Assembly (NCBI GenBank): GCA_015680685.1
Contig: MNCI01012628.1
Coordinates: 1,082,044 to 1,146,043 of the forward strand
DNA: 64,000 bases
Source of the DNA: Gnetum montanum
Taxonomy: Eukaryota > Streptophyta > Gnetopsida > Gnetales > Gnetaceae
Direction: 5' to 3'
Shown: positions 23,930-36,032 of the stretch, piece by piece
How the letters are laid out: each line of letters starts with the position of its first letter
Numbering within the stretch: position 1 is the first letter of the stretch
Notes under the pieces: model-generated
The model's input: the letters and a program-made list of their open reading frames with translations, nothing else
Told to the model about the DNA's origin: nothing
The model's database searches: none
Made by a program: the position numbers and the translations under genes

Positions 23930-24905
23930 GTTGGAAGGAGGAGATCCAAAAAATTGAACGTGGTTATTCATCCATTGAGGTAGTTGTTACACTAACTTGT
24001 CTTGGTTCTAGGAAAAGCTTCACTTTTTGGATGTTTACCAACTACTTTTTATTTGGGCTTTCAGGTTTTTATATGGTCATGAATCTAGAAGAAAAGGAAC
24101 CTTATCTCCCAGTTGAAATTTCACTTTCCGTATTCTTTGGTCATGTCATTGCTTGTTAAATGCCTTGTGCATTTCATTCAAAGATAGGGTCACTAGTCAA
24201 TTTTCATCTAGCACATTCAGGTTGATCAATCTTTCTCTTTGTGCTAGACTTAGGTCAAGATTCAGATCATAGGCTATTGAGAGTGTACAAAGCTCAAATT
24301 GAATTGGGAGCATTGGAAGTTTTCCGTACACTAGCTCATAGGTAGAGTATCCAATAGGAAGTTTCCATGTTAAGAAATAGGCCCATAGGGCATTTTTGAG
24401 TTTTGTGTTCCAATCTCTCCTATATTTTCTTATGTTCTTTGTTAGGATCTTTATGATCTCCCAGTTAGTTACCTTTGCTTGACCATTGGCTTTGGGTGAT
24501 AGGGTGTTGTTAATTTATGTTCTACCCCTAAGCGTTGCATTAACTTTCTAAAAGTGGCACCTATAAAATATGTTCCATTGTTAGGAATCAATGCACTTGG
24601 CATCCCAAACTTGTTTACAACATGTTATTGTACAAATCTAGTAGTACTGGATGATGTATAATTAGTGATGGCTGCTGCTTTTGCCCATTTGGTGTAGTAG
24701 TCAACTACTACAATGATATATGCCTTTCTATTGGACATGGATGTGATGGGACCCATGAAGTCGATGCCCCATATGTCAAAGGGCTCGAGTGATTGAATAC
24801 ACTATTGAGGATCCTCCATTCATGCGATCATCCCACCATCTCATTGCCAATATTCATAAGATTCAACAAATTGGTGGGCATCCCTGAAGATTGTAGGCCA
24901 ATTGT
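23930..24905 (-). pseudogene. Integrase, C-terminal two thirds (element A)
   Basis: Minus-strand sequence alignable with 39790-40800 of B. It includes the segment just before the first catalytic Asp (TTTGACATATGGGG in DNA) and the block around the second Asp near 24500-24600. Integrase inserts the cDNA into the genome. The reading is broken by many stops. It is cut at about 24905 by the remnant LTR of B; the missing upstream part lies at 47029-47696. Confidence 0.75.
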
Positions 24906-25057
24906 AATTAGGAGGATAACAATTAACCTTAAGGCTAGATTCACTTTCTAAAGGGCTAGTGCACTAGAAACGACAAAGTCTGAAGAATTTGACTAGATTC
25001 CACATGAACGCTTCCTGATTTGTATGGTTGGACATAGGGGTACCTTGCCACTCATCA
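24903..25057 (+). repeat. 5' LTR of element B, last 155 bp only
   Basis: Matches the last 155 bases of the 3' LTR (46875-47028), ending CCACTCATCA. The joint with A pol falls within TTGTA, shared by both sides, so a deletion by microhomology is likely. Confidence 0.8.
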
Positions 25058-25058
25058 T

Positions 25059-25076
25059 TGGCGCCATTGTTAGGGA
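25059..25076 (+). other. Primer-binding site of element B
   Basis: TGGCGCCATTGTTAGGGA, two or three changes from the plant tRNA-Asp site (TGGCGCCGTTGCCGGGGA). This is the best preserved primer site of the Athila-like elements here. Confidence 0.85.
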
Positions 25077-25212
25077 CTTTGTTTGTGAAACATGCACTAT
25101 TTAGATTTAAGTGAATACCATCAATATCATTGTATGAACCTCAAGGTCAATACCATTTTCCACTATACATAGAGTTATAAAGGCACACTGACAATTTTAT
25201 TATATTTTGTAA

Positions 25213-27325
25213 AATGTCTTCTTCTTCTCGCAAGCATGAGGATACCAAACCATAGGTCCCACAAGAATGCAAGGTGGTATACACTCATCCAGGTGATTTT
25301 GTGCCAAATTTAACCTTCATCCTACATCAAGATGAACAAATGAGATGGTATGATATGAAGGGTAATGTCATCTTACCTGTGCCCCCTCCCCCCCCCCAAA
25401 AATAGATCTATGCTTGTGATGCTATTCAAAACCCTTAAGAAGTTGGGCATAGCATATCTTCACAAAGAATATTTTTTGGATAGATATGACACTCAAAAAT
25501 ACTATCCCACTAAAACACAACAAAAATGAGATCAAAATTAGAAGAAACTCCATGAAGCCACAAAGGAAAAACATTACACTAACCCCTTATTCCTACTATA
25601 TTAAGAGGACAATGAGGATCCTCCCTTGGAAGGTTCTCAACATGAAGATTTTCCACCCCTTACTACTAATGATGAGGGTGTGAACCTGACCCTACGATCA
25701 ACTATTCATAACTTGGGTTCAAAAAAAAGTGATAGCCAAGGTAGGGACTTGGGTAAACATCACAACAACAAGGAATCTAAGGATAGTAATTATAACAAGC
25801 ATAAGAGTGGTGGTAGATACTAGGGAGGCAGTGGGGGTCCACCTTCCTCTTCATCCTCTTCATCTGATTCTAAACATTTCTCTTCATCTAATAGTTCTCA
25901 TGGAAGCCACTATCGAAACAACTATGATGAAGGTGATCATCAAGATAACAATGACCGTGAAGGCCACCAAAATCGAAGGAGTGGCCAAAACCATCATCGA
26001 TGTCATCGACACAACGATGATGATGAATCGATATTGGTGACTTGAAGTATGCTCAACATTGTAGAGGTAATGAAAATCCCAACTAGACATATGAAGGATA
26101 GTCAGATTAAGCACCTAGACATGAACAAGATCCTAAGATATGAGGGAGGATACAATTCTGATCCACAAACACATCTATAAGCTTTTGAAGATGCCTGTGC
26201 CTTATAGAACATAGAGAATGAGTGGTAGAAACTCAACCTTTTCCCAAGGACACTCATTAAGGAAGCTAAAAGTTGGTACTGGTCCTTAAAGCCAGAATCT
26301 ATCCACAAATGAAGTACCATGTTAGAACTATTCAATGGAAAATACCAGATGTACTCTAAAGTGTCTAATATGAGAAGGCAAATCTAAAGTTGGAAATAAG
26401 GAGCACATGAAACCTTGGATGCTACCATGGGCTAATACTATTCACTCCTACACCAATGCCCTAGCCATGGTTACTCTTAGAGGAAACAACTTTGCCACAT
26501 CATAGATGGGCTTAGAGTAGAAACAAGAAGAACCCTTGGGATGTATACCTAAGGAAGGTTGTCTGAAATGAGAGCTCATCAGATCCAAATTTAATTAAGA
26601 AAGTAGTAAAAAAAGAAGGTGAGCTACAAAAAAGAGAAAGTACTAAAGAGTATAATATTAACCCTTCCATTAGAAAATGAGAGGTCCAATTTTGTGATGA
26701 GGAGCAGTCACCACTTGATGAAGTGCTTAATAGAAAGACCTTACCCATCTAAAAATATATTTTTGATATTTCAACCAAGGTTGACAAGTTATGGAACTCT
26801 TTGGATGAAAATTTTCAAATTGCTTTGAAGATTACTAAAGAATCCAAAGAGAAAAATAGTGATCATAATCACAAGAGGAAAAAAGAAGCTAAATGTGCCT
26901 ACTAAAGAGGTAAGGGCAAAGCTACTATAGTAGAGGAAGTTGTGGAGTTTGACTCTAATGATGAAACTGAATGTAACATATGCCAATATTTTCATCCAAA
27001 GGGATGTTGCCCTATGGTGTCACACTTAACAAGAGTCTAGAGTGTACACATTGAATCCTCACGTAGGAAAGCTCCAACACAATTGCCTTACCCTCAAGGT
27101 AATCCAAGACAATTCCACTAGTAACAACAAGCTTACTACCCCAGTGCAACTCCTCCACAACCTTATGAAAAATACCGATAGTGGTACCAATCATAGTTAT
27201 GGAAAATGCCACCATCAAGGTAGCAATACCCTTATAGGTAACTAGATCCATATGGGTACTATGTTCAAGAACCCATCTCCCCTAGGAGTTCTACAAGCCA
27301 TGCATCATTCCAGCATCATTATTAC
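25213..27325 (+). pseudogene. gag of element B, split by element C
   Basis: Starts MSSSSRKHED at 25213. A Ser/Asp/His/Asn-rich linker (25720-26030) precedes the Retrotrans_gag core (26130-26590), recognisable by AFEDACAL, LNLFPRTL, AKSWYWSLKP, MRRQI and RRTLGMYT. A degenerate nucleocapsid knuckle, CNICQYFHPKGCC, lies near 26970-27015. A Gln/Tyr/Pro-rich tail is cut at 27325 and continues at 36033 (YPPEYHRTHS). Stops, many of them TAG in place of Gln or Trp codons, and frameshifts kill it. Confidence 0.85.
27321..27325 (+). other. Target-site duplication of element C (left copy)
   Basis: ATTAC, repeated exactly at 36028-36032 on the other side of C; one copy belongs to the B gag. Confidence 0.9.
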
Positions 27326-27886
27326 TGATGAGTCATGAATTTGTTGGCTATGATATTGCACTCGTGATATCACGTATGCGATATTGCAAACGCGATATCA
27401 AAGCCTGCTTCCTCATGTATAAATAAGAGGTAGGTAGATTTAGTAGGAATTCTTAGGTTTTTAAAGTTTAAGTTCAGTAGTTTTGTAGAGACTTTTTGTC
27501 AATTTTCCTCTCAACTCTTTTCTCCCAGTGCATGCCCACAGTGTGGTGATTGTAATTGTACAGCATCCTTATTCGAGTGTGACATACTTGGACACACACA
27601 TGACTAGCAATAAAGATTGAGATTACTTCATCATTGTAGCATCCACTTAGCTTAATTATTTATTTAATTGTTATTTACTGCTTTCTTAGTTAATATCTCT
27701 TCACCCTTATCTCCTAGTAATGTGAAATGAGCATGACTTAATCATGAGCATTCAAGTGTGACTACTTGGCAACCTAGTAGCGTACTTAGGCCATGCGCTT
27801 GGTAATCTCAGTGGTAGTTATGCACAAGGTCCAAGATGTGTACAGATGATTAAGGAATGCATGCTCATCACAATTAGGCTAGTTAG

Positions 27887-27931
<45 letters not shown>

Positions 27932-28177
27932 GCTTAGTTCATATTATTTCCCATTATCCCCAGGAGTAGCATTAGTATAGGAACACATCATACACCTCAC
28001 TCTGGACTAAACCATACATTACAAAGTTAATACTAGTCTAAATGGGAAGAAAATGAACTACAATCTAAGAGTAACTATCTAGATCCCACAACTAGTCCGT
28101 CTGCAGAGTTCGACCGGATCGTGTGTGAAACACTCATATTCGTATGGTTGAGTGTAGGGGTACCTCACCACTCATCA
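27326..28177 (+). repeat. 5' LTR of element C (852 bp)
   Basis: TGATGAGT to ACTCATCA, perfect 8-base inverted ends. GATATTGC/GATATCAC motifs at 27352-27405, TGTATAAATAAGAG TATA box at 27415-27428, and a TC dinucleotide run at 27889-27928. Confidence 0.95.
27889..27928 (+). repeat. TC microsatellite in the C 5' LTR
   Basis: An uninterrupted TC run of about 20 units. The partner LTR has a run with one CC interruption at 35735-35779. Confidence 0.95.
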
Positions 28178-28178
28178 T

Positions 28179-28197
28179 TGTCGTTGTTGCCAGGGGC
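28179..28197 (+). other. Primer-binding site of element C
   Basis: TGTCGTTGTTGCCAGGGGC, a decayed tRNA-Asp type site two bases inside the LTR. Confidence 0.7.
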
Positions 28198-28306
28198 AGT
28201 GCTAGTTATCTAGATTAGTTACATCATACAAGGTCGTTGTATAGGAATTAACGATATATCTTTTAGGGAGAAATAATTACAAAAAGTCACACACAATTTC
28301 ACAACC

Positions 28307-30056
28307 ATGCCTCTCCTACAAGACTATGATAATGCCACATCTAGTGAGGCAGTTCATTGGAGAACCAACAAATTATATGAAAATGAATATTGGAGTACGC
28401 AATTTGAGGTGGGAGTTTCTTATAAACATAAATGAAGGCAACATCATCCCAATGCACGAAAGCATAACTTACTCGATGACGATGAACCCCTACTGACCAC
28501 TACAAGCCTAACGCAAATACCAGAGTTTGTTCAAATCTCCCATAGGCATCGTAAGGAGAGCCATTTACCCACGCTCAATTTAAATAACTTTCCCAATTTC
28601 TCAAGAGGCTATGACTTAGATCCGCAACAACATTTACAAGCCTTCTACGATGCCTGTACATGGAACAATATTGATAACAGTTGGCAAAAACTCAAGCTCT
28701 TTCCTATGACACTTGTTGGCCAAGTAAAAGTATGGTATAGATCATTAAAACAAAATTCAATACGATGTTGGCCAACAATGGTAGAAATATTTAATGAAAG
28801 ATATCAAGCCTACACAAGAGTGTCAACCTTGAGGAAAAAAATCCAAGAGTGGAAACAAGCATAACATGAACCCTTGGACATGGCCTTAGAAAGATATTAT
28901 GTACTGTTAAACAACTGTCCAGGCCATGAGTTCTCTGAGGAAAGGCTAATGTGCCATATCATTGATGGGCTTCATGATGAAACAAGAGACACCCTAGGGA
29001 TGTATGCCCAAGGTCAACTATATGAATTATGAATCCATCAATTCCAAGAGCTTATTAGGTAGGTAGCAAAAGAAGAAGGAGAAATGGCTAGATGGAAGAG
29101 TGTTGAAAAACATCAATGGGACCAAAGTCTCAACTTAATAGAGGTCCATAATCAAAAAAAGGAGAAATCAACCTATCTCGAGGAAGAACCATCTTTGCCA
29201 ATATAACAATCATTAGAATAATTTGAGGAAAAGATCAATAAGATGCTGGAATGGACACATAAAAAGTGTGAAGAATATATCAATATTATTGGAGATAGAG
29301 TTTTGACAACCCGAGAAGCAGGAAAAAATATCATTAAACATTCAAAAAGAAGGGATGCGGAAAATGAGAGCTCAATTGCTAATCATACATATGAATGCAA
29401 CATTTTCCTATACAATCATCCCAAGGGCCAATGCCCAATCTTGTTACATTTATATAAGCATTGGAGAAACAAGTTACACCCAGAGTTTTTACAGAGATAC
29501 TATGTTCAATCACAATGGCAATAATCCCAGTCGTGGGGGAAGCCATCCCTAAATTGGAGACACCCTTCATATCATCTAAATCCAAATGCTTATCTAGTCC
29601 AACATCTTGTTTCCCCAACTGAATCAACATACTCTATCTCGTCACATTCTCATTCTCCTCAATACTATTAGCCCATGTCCTCAACACAACCATCACCTTG
29701 TGAACCTTACACTTCTCCTAGATTTCAACATTCTCATCCTTTTCCTCCTTCTACATCGCCACCTATTGTTCCTAAAGTGTCTGCACCACAACAACAACCC
29801 ACAAACGTTACTTGTACTACTTTTGGCAATAGCAATGAGAGACCTCCTCAACATCAAGGGTGTCCCTTCTTTAGACATGGTCGTAGGAAGGGACAACACA
29901 TTTCCAAGGCCACTGCATTCTCCAACTTAGCACAAGTCCAACACTGTGGTGCATCCTTCTCTTCGAACCCAACGCCTTGTGTTACTTCATCTAGGCCACC
30001 AATTAACACTCCAACAACCATATGGCCCAATGAATACAGCCATGGAGAGTGACATC
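28307..30056 (+). pseudogene. gag of element C
   Basis: Starts MPLLQDYDN at 28307. The Retrotrans_gag core (28610-29040) is well preserved, with QAFYDACTWNNID, LKLFPMTLVGQVKVWYRSL and ETRDTLGMYAQGQLYEL. A Lys/Glu-rich linker and a knuckle-like block near 29395-29440 (CNIFLYNHPKGQC, first pair incomplete) follow. A Pro/Ser/Thr/Gln-rich tail (29600-30050) is partly read from 29675-30052. Only a handful of stops and at least one frame change break it, making it the best gag of the Athila group here. No protease follows. Confidence 0.85.
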
Positions 30057-32180
30057 CTAATCCTTGCATACCATCTTACAGTCTCAAGTATCATAGTGGG
30101 TCAACTCTCTATCTGGGAATAATATCTTATAAATTGCCCCACTATGCTTACTATAATTAGGTGTGTGAACCCCAATGGGGTAAGTATGACCAAGTTTCGA
30201 TCTTTCCAACATAAAAGGATCCTCATCTTTCATTTATTAATCCTTGCCATGCTCAACCGTTTAGTTATGGGGGATATCCCCCATTTTAATAACAAGTAGG
30301 ATTAATAAATATTTTTCATTTTCTTTAATTTTACAACTTTTTTTCCAGTTTTTCAATCTCTTTTTTGTTACTTTTTTTGTCTTTTTGTCTTTTTATAAGT
30401 AATCCCATCTACGAATAAAACACTCATGTGGCTCGTTGGTTGAGGTGTGTTCTATGTTATTGAGTCTCGAGTGCTCAATTATTTGGACAGTGAGCCCATT
30501 ACACCCACTCATCCATTCTACAAATAAGAGGTTTTGTTCAAGGGTACAGTGATATTCCTGACATTCTTAAAACTTAAAATTAATTTTGTGTTCATTGTAC
30601 CTAGAATGAAGAAGGATGGATCAAGAGGGAATGATTAGGATGTGACATCAAGGGGACTTGCGGATTCTCTTTGGTAACATCTGTGAGAGTTATCACACAA
30701 TGTGGTTATACTAAGATCCTTGTAGATCTAATGCAAAATGGGAGTAAGAGTAATCAAAAGGCACTCAAAAATCCAATGCTATTCTAGGGGGTCCCATTGG
30801 AAAGACATGCACCCATGCTTGCAGTTTGGCGGCTTCTCTGGATTCAACAATAATAAAAAAAACACAAAGGAAGTGCCACAAAGAAAAAATCACTCCTCCC
30901 TTGAACAAAATGCCAAGTGGTCATACACCTTGTTGTTCTGGTACTCTCATAGTCTCTCATCATGGGATGAAATAATGTGGTGTTACTGATCAAAGGAATG
31001 GACTTGATCTTGATCTTGGAATGATAGGTTAATGACACATTAATCATGCCTTACATGCAAGATTCATTGTGCCCTGGGTTAGTTACCTCATGTCCCAATC
31101 TCTACAATCCCTTCTATAGTCTATCTCATCTCGTTGTTCATGTAATTGTAGCTCATGTCTTGGGTAGCATAGAATTATTACCTCATTCTGGTGATACTTA
31201 CATGTGTGTGTTTTGTGGAACCAGTGTGGATTACATTTAACCCTTCTAGTGCCTATGGACACTTTTAAGTATGGTTATGCAAGGGAATTATAGGTTGGAA
31301 CCTACTTTGGGGAGGACCCACTTGCGTAATTTTTTGTAATTTGCACTCATAACACACCTTACACACACCATCTATTACCCTCAACATATTTTCAACAATA
31401 TTCTTTCTCTTATTACTATCCCTCCAATTCAAATGTTCCTATGAACCATCACATAGCCTTTTTCTCTCCCTTACCACCTGAGGCCCTTATTAGTCAATTC
31501 CACACCATCATAATTATTCATGCCTTTAGAACTAGTTGAATTACCCTATAACCCTTTAACACTTGTCCACATGTCCTTATTTTACATCGTCCACTTCAGA
31601 AAAATCTTAAAAATTCGATATATTACATAAGTTCCTCACATCGATAGGCTGCGATATCATGTTCGCAATATCGTGGATGTGGTATCGCATCACAAAAATC
31701 TATATATGCATGACCCCTTGCACTACTTAACATCATTTTCAACTATTCACGTAGGGAAAGTCCTTCAAATTTATCTCTACGACTTGCGATTGTGTGTCCT
31801 TTTCTTTCATATCCATAACTCGCTTGTTGGTCCTTCGATTTTCATTCCGTTTGAACCTACCTGAACCCAGAGTGTTCAGCTTAGTCGTGGGGGAGGGGCA
31901 CACACCGAATAGGCATAATTTTTTTGGAATTTTTCATCACCCGAAGGAAATTATCAAGGGTAATTAGTTATAACATTAAGGATAAATGTGCCAAAAATAA
32001 TTTCAATCCCGTAGTTACACTGGGAAACTAGATTTGGAAACCACCTAAGCAAAGAGGATTAAATATTATAATCTTTCCAAAAACATCACATGGAGATAAA
32101 AAAATTCATTAAGGTAAGAAGAAAGGTATAACCTAACTTTGGTAACAACCTTACTAACGATGGGCCCCGTGTGATTGCAG
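30057..32180 (+). other. Spacer of element C
   Basis: Non-coding, collinear with the spacers of A and B: purine tract ATGGGGGATATCCCCC (30267-30282), T-rich run (30300-30400), a block at 30640-30720 matching B 41360-41460, GGGGAGGACCCACTTGC (31308-31324), and the promoter-like block at 31610-31712. The short open frames here are not conserved in A or B. Confidence 0.7.
31610..31712 (+). promoter_or_regulatory. Internal promoter-like block of element C
   Basis: GCGATATCATG, GCAATATCGTGG and GTATCGCATC follow one another, the same GATATCGC word that fills the C LTR promoter. TCTATATATGCATG (31699-31712) follows. The distance from this TATA to the accessory ATG is about 480 bases. In B and A the motif differs but the spacing is the same. 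Confidence 0.65.
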
Positions 32181-34947
32181 ATGGCCCCGAAACGTGGACA
32201 ACAGGAAGGTCATGCTCAAGGTGGGAGAAAACGACCTAGGAGAGGAGAAGGACAAGTTCCTACTGAATAGCATGTAGAGCAAGAGGAACAATCATTTAGC
32301 ATCCACCAAGAGCACCCTACTACTGTACAATCAAGGCAAGCAGAAGGAGGAGCTGCTACTACGCCTAAACATGGACAACATCTCACGTTGTCCCAGGATT
32401 ATGTTCAGGCCATCCATGAAAGGTCCATATTCACTGTAGTGATTGTGGAATTAAACTTTGGATCTTTCAAAGAATTTTCTCTAGAGGCCATTAGGGATCA
32501 CCTCAAAGGGTCCCCATCATGGCCTATCCTCTCTGAAAATGGTGCCTAGTACTTAGGGGAAACGTACCAATTTTGGCACAACAAAGAACAAGGCACCATA
32601 GTTAACATTTGTGGTGTGACTGTTAATTTCTCTATTTAGGCCATTTTAGAATCATTAAACCTTCCAAATATAGGACCAAAGGTTACTCAGTTATCTACTC
32701 GTTCAAACCCTGATGCATGATGAGTTTGCTTGGAAAGGGCATATGGCAAGGAAGATAAGATGTTTGGGGAATTGATGACAAAAGAAAGGATTTACTTCAA
32801 AATAGGAACTTATCACCTCTTCCCCACAAAAGGTTTAAAAATAATTTCAACATATGCAGTAAGAGGATGTGCAGTGTTGATGGGAAAGGTTAATGCTAAC
32901 CTACCTCATCTATATTTTATGGAGATCTTGAGGCTATTTGAAGAACAAAAGATAGGAAAGCTTGTGTTGCCCTTCCCTTGTCTCATCAGGAAGCTATGCC
33001 GATGTGCTGGTATCAGAGGATACACTAATGATGTCCTCAAAAAATCCCAAAATTCTTCATATGTTTAACTGCTAAAGCCACTAGCTGCAAGGAAAATCAT
33101 AAGAAAAGGAACAAATGGCAGGGCCAATTGCAACTCAACTTGTAGGACCCAGCCAACTTCCAAGCACGGGACCTAGCCAACAACAAGAAGTAGGGCCTAG
33201 CACGAGCTAGTACGATCAACTGCCGCCACCGTAAGATTACAGACCATCGATGAGCCATCTCAGGGCCATTGTTGAGACGGTCAGTTGGGGAAGTCGTGAT
33301 GATGCAAATCTCTTCTGCATCATCGACAATGCTGTACAACCCATGATTTCTTTGGATTGCGCAAGGGTAAAATTTCCATCCATATATGAGGAGGGGAGAG
33401 CACTTGGTCACAACAGATCTTAGGGAATGCTGCATCCTTTCAAGTGCAATTAGAAACTGGTGAAGGGGCCATGGTGGTGGTCATGTAGCATCAGGATGTA
33501 GCAAGAGCCATAGACGTGGTTGCAGACCACATTAAAGAATCATTTAATGTGCCTATTGTGCCATCGATAGATCTTACAGAAGCACAGGATGCTCAAACTC
33601 TGGCCGGAATGTCAATGACTCCTACGGAACATGAGGATGTACTTGATCGATTGCTACAAATGGAACAGGTAATGATGTCCTTTTTTGACATCCCACAGGA
33701 TGTTACAGTAATACAATCAGACCTCATTTCCACCAAGGGAAAGCTGGTTTTGACAGAAATGAGGGTCGAGCATGCAGAAGCAGAAATGCAAAGATTACAA
33801 GAAAGGCTTGTGACCCTGCAAGCAGCATAGCGGGAACCTTCTCAATTCATTCCCGTAGACCAGCTAGACATTTTCAGGATTGAACAACTCACTAAACTAG
33901 TGACAAAGAATATGAAGGTGGCAGAAGAAAAAGAGAAGGCTATTTGGGATGCCTTTGTGGCACATGCGCAAACTTACCTGCATACCAAGGCACTCAAGGC
34001 CTTACAAGAAGAAAACAAACAACTTGTTGTTGACAACCTTCGGTTGACCTCTGTGGAGAAACAAAAGAATGTTCTCGAAGAACATTTTCAATAGTTTCAA
34101 GAACAACTAATCAAGGTCAACCAAGACATGAACCATTTAGCTAGGAAAAATTGAACCCTCTCGAGGAGGTATGCACCATCTATCAAAAGACGGCTATTGA
34201 AATAAATGTGTGGTAGAATGAGGCTAAACGGCATGAAAAGCTAAAGGAGCACTTCCGAGACCATGTGGGGATATATAAGCAAATCATTGAAAAGGAGATC
34301 CATATGTCCAAGGTCCACATCAACACTCATGGTGCTCAGCACACTGACTGGTAGGCCATATTGGATACATATGCATTTGTCCACTAGGCAGAAGTTAAGA
34401 ACCGGGACCTGAAAATCCAAGACCTTATAGAATACATGGAGTTGGCAAACCTGCAGTATGCCAACCTTGCCATGTTAATAGCAAGGCACCCGAGAACAGA
34501 GCTCGAGCAATAGGTAGCCACCACCTACATCAAATATGAAGTAGAATTTTTAGAACGCAAGAAATTATTACAAAAATTTGAGGTTGCAAATTCTGAACTC
34601 GAGGTAGTTAAAGCAAGCTACCAGGGATAGAAAGGTGTTGCAATAGACTTGGCTTGATGGCTTGTGGATTTTAAGAATATAGAGACAAATCTAGAGCTTA
34701 CAAGAAGGAACGACGAGTGTTTGCGGCTTGGTATGTCAAGGCAAATAAAATGTTTCTGCAACTACCCTACCCATGGGAGGTGCTAACTCCATCAAACATT
34801 GGAACATTAGCATGGATGGCACAGGATCCCCGAACTGAAGAGGATAAACTCCAAGCCATACTTCAACACCATCAAATTCCAAGACCTGGAGCACAAGATA
34901 ATGGAAAAGCACCCATGGAAGAGCCTCCACCACTAGGAACTACATGA
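32181..34947 (+). pseudogene. 3' accessory ORF of element C
   Basis: Starts MAPKRGQQEGHAQGGRKR at 32181 directly after TGATTGCAG, a splice-acceptor-like context. Parts in order: basic N-terminus; a globular part (32430-33070) with YLGETYQFWHN, ICGVTVNFS and LNLPNIGP, resembling the domain of Athila/Tat-type plant transposon proteins (PF20167-like, from memory); Gln/Glu/Lys/Leu-rich coiled-coil stretches (33516-34640); and a Pro-rich end, PPPLGTT. Stops, mostly TAG or TAA at Gln-like positions, split it. No membrane segment is visible. Role unknown. Confidence 0.75.
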
Positions 34948-35124
34948 GTTCCATCAATTTTGTAGCTATAGGATTTTCTTTTGGATTCCCTATGTTGTGT
35001 CTCAATTTTGTTCTGATTCCACACTATGGCATGAACCCATTCTCATCAGTCAATAATCCCATACCTATCCACTATGTAATCAATGGAGCTTGTTCTCACT
35101 TTAACTTGAGGATGAGTTTTCATT

Positions 35125-35138
35125 CAATCATGGGGGTA
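35125..35138 (+). other. Polypurine tract of element C
   Basis: CAATCATGGGGGTA immediately before the 3' LTR; nearly identical to B (CAGTCATGGGGGTA). Confidence 0.85.
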
Positions 35139-35740
35139 TGATGATTCATGAATTTGTTGGCTATGATATCGCACCCGTGATATTGCATACATGATATCAC
35201 GGACACAATATCACAGCCTAGATGCGATATCACGTATGCGATATCACAGCCTGCTTCCTCATCTATAAATAAGAGGTAGGCAGATTTAGTAGGAAGTCTT
35301 AGGTTTTAAAAGTTTAAGTTTAGTAGTTTTGTAGAGACTTTTTGTTAGTTTTCCTCTCAACTCTTTTCTCCTAGTGCATGCCCGCAGTGTGGTGATTATA
35401 ATTGTACGACATGCTTATTCGAGTGTGATGTACTTAGACACACACATGACCAGTAATAAAGATTGAGATTACTTCATCATTGTAGCATCCACTTAGCTTA
35501 ATTATTTATTTAATTGTTATTTACTGCTTTCGTAGTTAATATCTCTTCACCCTTATCTCCTAGTAACGCAGAATGAGTACGACTTAATCACGAGCATTCA
35601 AGTGTGACTACTTGGTAACCTAGTAGCATACTTAGGTCATGCGCTTGGTAATCCTAATGGTAGTCGTGCACGAGGTCCAAGATGTGTATGGATGATTAAG
35701 GAATGGATGCTCATCGCACTTGGGCTAGTTAGATTCTCTC

Positions 35741-35778
<38 letters not shown>

Positions 35779-36027
35779 CTAGCTTAGTAAATATTATTTC
35801 CCGTTATCCCCAAGATTAGCATTAGTATAGGAACACATCATACACCTCACTCTGGACTAAACCATACGCGATAAATTTAATACTAGTTCAAATGGGGAGA
35901 TAGCGAACTGCGACCTAAGAGTAATTGTCTAGATACCACAACTAGTCCATTTGCAGAGTTCAACCGGATCGTGCATGAAATGTTAGTATTCGTATGGTTG
36001 AGTGTAGGGGTACCTCACCACTCATCA
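35139..36027 (+). repeat. 3' LTR of element C (889 bp)
   Basis: Pairs with 27326-28177. It is longer mainly because the GATATCGC motif block (35163-35253) has additional units. ATTAC follows at 36028-36032. Confidence 0.95.
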
Positions 36028-36032
36028 ATTAC

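Larger units (their letters stand above)
17811..24905 (-). mobile_element. Element A: 3' part of an Athila-like retrotransposon
   Basis: On the minus strand: integrase (24905-23930), internal purine tract (23911-23924), 2-kb spacer with a promoter-like block, accessory ORF (21821-18960), polypurine tract and 3' LTR (18736-17811). Each part aligns in order with element B on the other strand. The upstream part of the A pol is found at 47029-47696, on the far side of B, so B was inserted into A. Confidence 0.85.
27326..36027 (+). mobile_element. Element C: pol-less Athila-like retrotransposon
   Basis: An 8.7-kb complete insertion with LTRs of 852 and 889 bp and an exact ATTAC duplication. Inside are a tRNA-Asp type primer site, gag, an internal purine tract, a spacer with promoter-like block, and a long accessory ORF. 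Protease, RT, RNase H and integrase are missing: gag's Pro-rich tail passes directly into the internal purine tract at 30267. It must have used enzymes of a related complete element. Confidence 0.93.

Noticed and set aside
29693-30069. Minus-strand frames as genes
   Set aside because: They are shadows of the Pro/Ser-rich gag tail of element C.
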